A stretch of 10,065 nucleotides of DNA from an uncultured Pseudomonas sp. (GTDB lineage: Bacteria; Pseudomonadota; Gammaproteobacteria; Pseudomonadales; Pseudomonadaceae): assembly GCA_946886875.1 (NCBI GenBank), contig CAMPJN010000116.1, positions 1 to 10,065 of the forward strand, in the 5' to 3' direction. Shown in pieces: positions 6,319-10,065 of the stretch; the first letter of the stretch is position 1, and each line of letters starts with the position of its first letter. The translations under genes were made by a program, and so were the position numbers. The notes under the pieces were generated by a model. That model did not search any database. It was not told where the DNA came from and saw nothing but the letters and a program-made list of their open reading frames with translations.

Positions 6319-6758
6319 TGCGGCGCCTCGGTGATCAGGCCGAGGTTGCTCACCCCGCCCTGCTGCAAGGCGGCGATACCGGCGACCACTGTGGCGTAAT
6401 CCGCGGTCTGGTCGGCACGGATGTAGACCTGGGTATCGCCGCGCTCGGCGATGATCTGGGTCACCTTGGCGGTCATTTCTTCCAGACCCACGGCGCTGTC
6501 GGTCTGTTGCTCGGTGTTCAGTTCGCTGCCCAGGTTCCAGTGGTAGCCACCATCGGCCTGCACCGAGAGCGTGAGGATCTGCTGCTGGGTGTCGGTCGGC
6601 AGCGCTTCGCTGGCGACCTTGGGCAACTCGATTTTCACCCCCTGGGTGAGCATCGGTGCGGTGACCATAAAGATCACCAGCAGCACCAGCATCACGTCGA
6701 TATAGGGCACCACGTTCATTTCGGCCTTGGGGCCGTGCTTGCTCATCGGTTTGCGCAT
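6315..6758 (-). CDS. exbD: ExbD/TolR-family motor subunit
   Basis: This is the peptidoglycan-facing, proton-channel partner of ExbB/TolQ, a single-pass inner-membrane protein with a periplasmic domain. In 147 residues it has a short cytoplasmic tail, the signature EMNVVPYIDVMLVLLVIFMV (13-32) with the essential membrane aspartate at Asp21, and a periplasmic domain ending SNLGLITEAPQ. The signature sequence is nearer to TolR of Pseudomonas than to classical ExbD. I chose ATG 6758: GAGGA lies 7 nt upstream and overlaps the exbB stop codon (TGAGGA), whereas an in-frame ATG at 6782 lies inside exbB and lacks support. The gap to exbB is 10 nt, and the 3' end overlaps tonB by 4 nt, so exbB-exbD-tonB form one translated unit. 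Confidence 0.95.
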   Translation of the reverse strand: MRKPMSKHGPKAEMNVVPYIDVMLVLLVIFMVTAPMLTQGVKIELPKVASEALPTDTQQQILTLSVQADGGYHWNLGSELNTEQQTDSAVGLEEMTAKVTQIIAERGDTQVYIRADQTADYATVVAGIAALQQGGVSNLGLITEAPQ

Positions 6759-6768
6759 GGCGGGGTCC

Positions 6769-7479
6769 TCAGGCGGCGGCACTGACGTGGCTGCTGGCGG
6801 CGTGCAACCTGCGGTGCAGGCGCCCTTGCAGCTCGTTTGCGAAGCCGTAGTAACGCGAGGTCAGGGTGGCAACGCGGGCGCTGAAGCGGTTGTAGGCGAT
6901 CACCGCAGGGATCGCCGCGAACAGGCCGATGGCCGTGGCGATCAGCGCCTCGGCGATACCCGGGGCGACCGTGGACAGCGTCGCCTGCTGTACCTGGGAC
7001 AAGCCGATAAAGGAATTCATGATCCCCCAGACGGTGCCGAACAGGCCGATATAGGGGCTCACGGAGCCGACCGTGGCGAGGAACGGCAGGCCCTTCTCCA
7101 GGCGTTCTTCCTGCTCGCTGATGGCCACCAGCAGCGAGCGTTCGACGCCATCGATCACCAGCTCGCCGGCAATACCCGGCTCACGCTTGAGCTGCACGAA
7201 CTCGTGGTAACCCGCCTGGAATATCTGCTGCAAGCCGGCATCCTCATCGAGCGAGTCGCTGCCTTCACGATACAGCTGGGTCAGGTCGTTACCGCTGCGA
7301 AAGCGTCGCAGGAATTCCTTCAGCAAGCGCTCGTTGCGACGCAGCACGGCAGCACGCTGGACGATCAGGTACCAGCTGAGCAACGAGGCCAGCAACAGGC
7401 TGAGCATTACCGCCTGCACCAGCAGACTGGCATCGCCGATCAGGCTCCAGACGGTCATCTGTTCGAGGGTGTTGTGCAT
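6769..7479 (-). CDS. exbB: ExbB/TolQ-family motor subunit
   Basis: This is the multi-pass subunit of a proton-driven inner-membrane motor that energises TonB. Its 236 residues contain three membrane helices at about 14-40, 132-158 and 170-196, with a large cytoplasmic loop between the first and second. The motifs SVSPYIGLFGTVWGIMNSF (139-157) and APGIAEALIATAIGLFAAIP (172-191) are nearly those of Pseudomonas TolQ, so the family is certain. The adjacent TonB-like protein and TonB-dependent receptor, and the absence of tolA, tolB or pal beside it, argue for a dedicated TonB motor instead of the housekeeping Tol system. AAGGAG precedes ATG 7479 at ideal spacing. It is the first gene after the REP pair that separates it from the phytase gene. 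Confidence 0.95.
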   Translation of the reverse strand: MHNTLEQMTVWSLIGDASLLVQAVMLSLLLASLLSWYLIVQRAAVLRRNERLLKEFLRRFRSGNDLTQLYREGSDSLDEDAGLQQIFQAGYHEFVQLKREPGIAGELVIDGVERSLLVAISEQEERLEKGLPFLATVGSVSPYIGLFGTVWGIMNSFIGLSQVQQATLSTVAPGIAEALIATAIGLFAAIPAVIAYNRFSARVATLTSRYYGFANELQGRLHRRLHAASSHVSAAA

Positions 7480-7587
7480 GCTTGTCTCCTTGCGTCCCGG
7501 GGCGGAGGAAAGCTCCGGGCGCTATTCGATTAGGTTTATGTTGCCGGTTGATGACGGCGCTTTGAGGTCAGTCATCAGTCGGCTTTT

Positions 7588-7651
7588 GTAGGAGCCAGCT
7601 TGCTGGCGATCCGCACGCGGCACAGCTGATCGCCAGCAAGCTGGCTCCTAC
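7588..7651. repeat. Inverted pair of Pseudomonas REP elements
   Basis: Two perfect 24-bp inverted arms (7588-7611 and 7628-7651) flank a 16-nt loop. Each arm begins GTAGGAGCCAGC on its outer side and contains its own small palindrome GCCAGC-TT-GCTGGC. This core is typical of REP sequences scattered between genes in P. fluorescens and P. putida genomes, thought to be spread by RAYT transposases. It begins 12 nt after the phytase stop codon, between phytase and exbB, where a strong RNA hairpin could lower read-through or protect the upstream message. Confidence 0.85.
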
Positions 7652-7663
7652 GGGGTGTGCTGC

Positions 7664-9589
7664 TTACTCAAGTCCCAAGGCTTTCGCCACCGCAGCCCAG
7701 GGCACGTACTTGTAGTTCTGCGTGTCTTCGGGCATGCGCTTGCGACCGTCCTGCACCACCAGCAAGCCCTTGCTCCAGAGGCCGCCGAGGTTGGCCGAGG
7801 TAACGTCGAGGCCGTCGGTTTCCGAGGCGCCGTCGATGCCCAGTTGCGCGTTCAGACCGATACGGAAGGCGCCGCGCACGGCGTAGGGGGCAGTCGCATC
7901 GAGCACCAGGTAGCTGTCGTTGCCCTGGCTGGAAATCACCAGGTAGTCACCTTTAGCGCCCTGATAGAGCGCCATGCCTTCGATATCCTTGTGCATGGCA
8001 CCGCCCACTCCGATCACCTGTTCAAGCCGGGTCGGCGCCTCGGCGCGGGCGTCCAGAGTCCAGACCGCGACGCCCTCTTCACCGACAAACAAGCGCTGGT
8101 TGCGATCGTCGGCGACGCAGCCTTCGGGCTGGGTCTCGACCTTGAAGCGGCGCACCAGTTCGCCCTTGATACGCCCATCGGCGCTGCTCAGGCGGTATTG
8201 CAGGAAGGTGCCATCCTTGTCGTTGGGGATCGCATAAATCGCCCCCGCAGCATCCTTGAACATGCACAAACCGTAGATTTCGCTGAGTGGCGTCGGCAGC
8301 TGGCCGAGATCCTTCAGCTCGCCGCTGCGGCGGTCGATGGCGAACAGTTGCAGGCTGTTCCGATCACGGTTGCTGGCCACGGCGAGGTCGACCAACTGGC
8401 CATTGAGGTCGAAGCCAGCACGTACATCGACGTTGTTCATCCGCCCGACGCGCAGGTCTTGCAGCAGCTTGCCGGCCAAGTCATAGACCAACAGACCACC
8501 CTGCTTGTCGGTGGCCAGAACGCGGCTGCTACCCGGGTCTTGCGGGTGCACCCAGATCGCCGGGTCGTCGGCGGCATCGCCCAGGCTCGGCACTGGTTCG
8601 GTGGCTACCTGCGCGGCCAACACCGGCAACACGGGCGACAACTCGGGCGCTGGCGCCAGCCAGGCCAGGCGCCCGGATTGCACGCCGTCATCGTCAAGCA
8701 CCAGCAATTCCAGCCCGCCATCGACAACGCGCACGCTGAGGCCTTCGGGCTCATTGAGTTCGCCCAGAGCGATCACCGGCTGAGCCTGCCAGCCATCCTG
8801 GCCAAGCTGATAGCGGTGCAGGTTGTCGCTTTCCGGGTCCAGCGCCAACACCCCGCCCGGCACCACTGCCATGCCGGCGAGGGCCTTGGCGATATCGCCG
8901 AACGGCTGCACCAGGCCTACCGGCTCGCGGACCAGATCGGCTTCGGCATGGGCCGCGTAGGTCCACAAACCGACGCCCTCTTCGTTGACATACAGCCGTT
9001 CGGTGGCATCGTCGACCTGACAATACTCACTCGCCGGCGGCAGGCTCAGGCCGCGCACCCGTAGGGGTTGCGCCAATGGCACTTGCCGTTCGGCGACCAG
9101 CCACTGCTCACCGATGCCCTCCTCACCGATCAGAAAGACAAAGGCGTTGTGCGCCGCATCGCGATACAGGCACAGGCCGTCAATTTTGTAGGCCGGTCGC
9201 GGCAGGTACAGCGGCGTCCCCCACTGCCGGTTCGCCAGATTGACCAACATGGCCTGCTGACGGTCGACATCCAGGGCCGCGACCAACAGGCCGCCAGCGC
9301 CGACCCTATGGTCGAGGCTGGCGAAAGTGCCAGGCAGGCGACTGAGAGTCGCGCCCTGCTTATCGAGCACGAACAAACCCTGCTTTTTGCTACTTTGCAG
9401 GCGCTGCGCACCGGGCCAAAAGCTGTCGTGGGCCAACCATTGCGCAGCCGCGACGGCGTCCATGGTCGGGCTGACAAGCGGCTGCAGGCTCAAGCTGGCA
9501 GGCGCTTTATCGGCCTGGTAACTCTGGCAAGCGCTCAGGGCGAGCAGGCTGGCCAGCAACAGTTTTTTCTGGAAAAACGAAACACGCAT
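7664..9589 (-). CDS. Two-domain beta-propeller phytase, lipoprotein
   Basis: Beta-propeller (3-)phytases remove phosphate from inositol hexakisphosphate using calcium. This 641-residue protein is about twice the size of a single propeller. Residues 1-21 form a lipoprotein signal with lipobox LSAC (Cys21). The C-terminal domain (about 325-641) has the full phytase signature: DAADDPAIWVHP (338-349), LATDKQGGLLVYDL (358-371), NNVDVR (385-390), PEGCVADD (488-495), FVGEEGVAVW (501-510), KDIEGMALY (534-542), SSQGNDSYLVLD (553-564), DGASETDGLDV (586-596) and QDGRKRM (613-619). The N-terminal domain (about 40-320) repeats the fold with degenerate motifs such as KIDGLCLYRD, VNEEGVGLWT and EPEGLSV, as in known dual-domain phytases whose first domain is incomplete. 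AAGGA lies 9 nt before ATG 9589. It follows the TonB-dependent receptor gene by 65 nt, a recognised pairing for this enzyme. Confidence 0.95.
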   Translation of the reverse strand: MRVSFFQKKLLLASLLALSACQSYQADKAPASLSLQPLVSPTMDAVAAAQWLAHDSFWPGAQRLQSSKKQGLFVLDKQGATLSRLPGTFASLDHRVGAGGLLVAALDVDRQQAMLVNLANRQWGTPLYLPRPAYKIDGLCLYRDAAHNAFVFLIGEEGIGEQWLVAERQVPLAQPLRVRGLSLPPASEYCQVDDATERLYVNEEGVGLWTYAAHAEADLVREPVGLVQPFGDIAKALAGMAVVPGGVLALDPESDNLHRYQLGQDGWQAQPVIALGELNEPEGLSVRVVDGGLELLVLDDDGVQSGRLAWLAPAPELSPVLPVLAAQVATEPVPSLGDAADDPAIWVHPQDPGSSRVLATDKQGGLLVYDLAGKLLQDLRVGRMNNVDVRAGFDLNGQLVDLAVASNRDRNSLQLFAIDRRSGELKDLGQLPTPLSEIYGLCMFKDAAGAIYAIPNDKDGTFLQYRLSSADGRIKGELVRRFKVETQPEGCVADDRNQRLFVGEEGVAVWTLDARAEAPTRLEQVIGVGGAMHKDIEGMALYQGAKGDYLVISSQGNDSYLVLDATAPYAVRGAFRIGLNAQLGIDGASETDGLDVTSANLGGLWSKGLLVVQDGRKRMPEDTQNYKYVPWAAVAKALGLE

Positions 9590-9654
9590 ATAACCGAATC
9601 CTTGAACGAAACTTCACGGCGCGCGGACAGCAATGCGTCCGGCAGCCACCTGGG

Positions 9655-10065
9655 TCAGAAATTGGTGAAGGTCAGGCCGAGCTTGTAGGTCGGGCCGTAC
9701 TCTTCGTACTGGGCGTTGTAGTCGCTGCGCCCGGTGTAGACGTAGAAGGACTCGTCCGTCAGGTTCTGCGCCTGGAAGGTCAGTTGCAGTGCCGGGGTAA
9801 GGAAGTAACCGGCGCTGAAGTCGACGAACAGCTGCTCGTCCGCGTAGAGGTCATGGGCCTTGTCGTCGATGGCCGCGACTTCTGCCAGGTACTCGGACTT
9901 GTAGTTGGCCGACAGGCGCAGGCTGAGCTTGTCGTCTTCCCAACCGAGCATCAGGTTGCCGACGGCATCGGACTGGTTGGGCAGGTCGATGCTGCGTGAC
10001 AGGCCCTGGCCTTCGATCGTCGCGTCGGAGCGGCTGAAGGTGGCGTTGGCGCCAACCAGCAGGCC
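9655..10065 (-). CDS. TonB-dependent outer-membrane receptor, C-terminal 136 residues only
   Basis: Only the end of the gene is in the window; it continues past the right edge. The visible part is beta-barrel: alternating strands such as GLLVGANATFSRSDATIE, KLSLRLSANYKSEYLAEVA, EQLFVDFSAGYFLTPALQLT, then FQAQNLTDESFYVYTG and YEEYGPTYKLGLTFTNF with a terminal phenylalanine, the usual outer-membrane assembly signal. The NLTDE motif and closing strands are standard for TonB-dependent receptors. Being directly upstream of the phytase in the same direction suggests a ligand linked to phytate, such as inositol phosphates or their metal complexes; this is inference. The plug domain and TonB box would lie outside the window. 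Confidence 0.92.
   Translation of the reverse strand, partial: GLLVGANATFSRSDATIEGQGLSRSIDLPNQSDAVGNLMLGWEDDKLSLRLSANYKSEYLAEVAAIDDKAHDLYADEQLFVDFSAGYFLTPALQLTFQAQNLTDESFYVYTGRSDYNAQYEEYGPTYKLGLTFTNF

Noticed and set aside
6769..7479. The housekeeping tolQ-tolR-tolA-tolB-pal operon
   Set aside because: No tolB, pal or ybgC follows; the third gene has a TonB C-terminal domain and the neighbours are phytase, receptor and phoX, so this is a paralogous TonB motor.
7540..7557. A possible Pho box upstream of exbB
   Set aside because: One half-site (CCGTCAT on the minus strand) is good but its partner at 11-nt spacing matches only 3 of 7 positions.
7522..7575. A 17-residue frame (MTDLKAPSSTGNINLIE) ahead of exbB
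   Set aside because: It is in the exbB leader region on the minus strand but has no Shine-Dalgarno; frames of this length arise easily by chance, so a leader peptide role is not supported.
7655..9064. A 469-codon plus-strand open frame opposite the phytase
   Set aside because: It is the antisense of a well-supported phytase; its His/Gln/Ala-rich translation shows no domain, and it is explained by codon bias of the real gene.

Overview
The window is high-GC gammaproteobacterial DNA that reads as a Pseudomonas chromosome, most likely from the fluorescens/putida side of the genus. The clues are a TolQ/TolR-type motor protein pair close in sequence to Pseudomonas TolQR, a PhoX phosphatase, a REP-type inverted pair with the GGAGCCAGCTTGCTGGC core, and a small RNA gene with the hallmarks of the Gac/Rsm system. 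All but one of the protein genes lie on the minus strand. No frameshifted genes, insertion sequences, tRNAs or CRISPR arrays are visible.

Left block (1-2318, minus): lemA followed by a membrane M48 zinc metalloprotease that runs off the left edge. A plausible sigma-70 promoter lies just ahead of lemA.

Middle (2257-2747): this stretch has no protein gene but is not empty. On the minus strand it holds a GacA-type upstream activating palindrome (2617-2634), a -10 element (2567-2572), then about 130 nt with six GGA motifs, two of them in AGGAA loops of perfect hairpins, and a strong intrinsic terminator (2431-2456). This is the architecture of an RsmX/RsmY/RsmZ small RNA, a sponge for the translational repressors RsmA/RsmE. 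I consider it the most valuable hidden feature. A plus-strand gene (2748-3404) for a secreted endonuclease I-like protein follows; it lacks the catalytic histidine region of classical EndA.

Right block (3475-10065, minus, transcribed right to left): an apparent organic-phosphate (phytate) acquisition cluster. In transcription order it comprises the end of a TonB-dependent outer-membrane receptor, a two-domain beta-propeller phytase lipoprotein, a REP inverted pair, exbB(tolQ-like), exbD(tolR-like), tonB (with a TolA-like helical linker), and the Tat-exported phosphatase phoX. The inferred logic is that the phytase dephosphorylates phytate in the outer envelope, the receptor imports a phosphorylated product or metal complex powered by its own dedicated motor, and PhoX releases phosphate in the periplasm. 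A three-half-site Pho-box-like array inside the end of tonB (5610-5638) could give phoX its own phosphate-starvation promoter.
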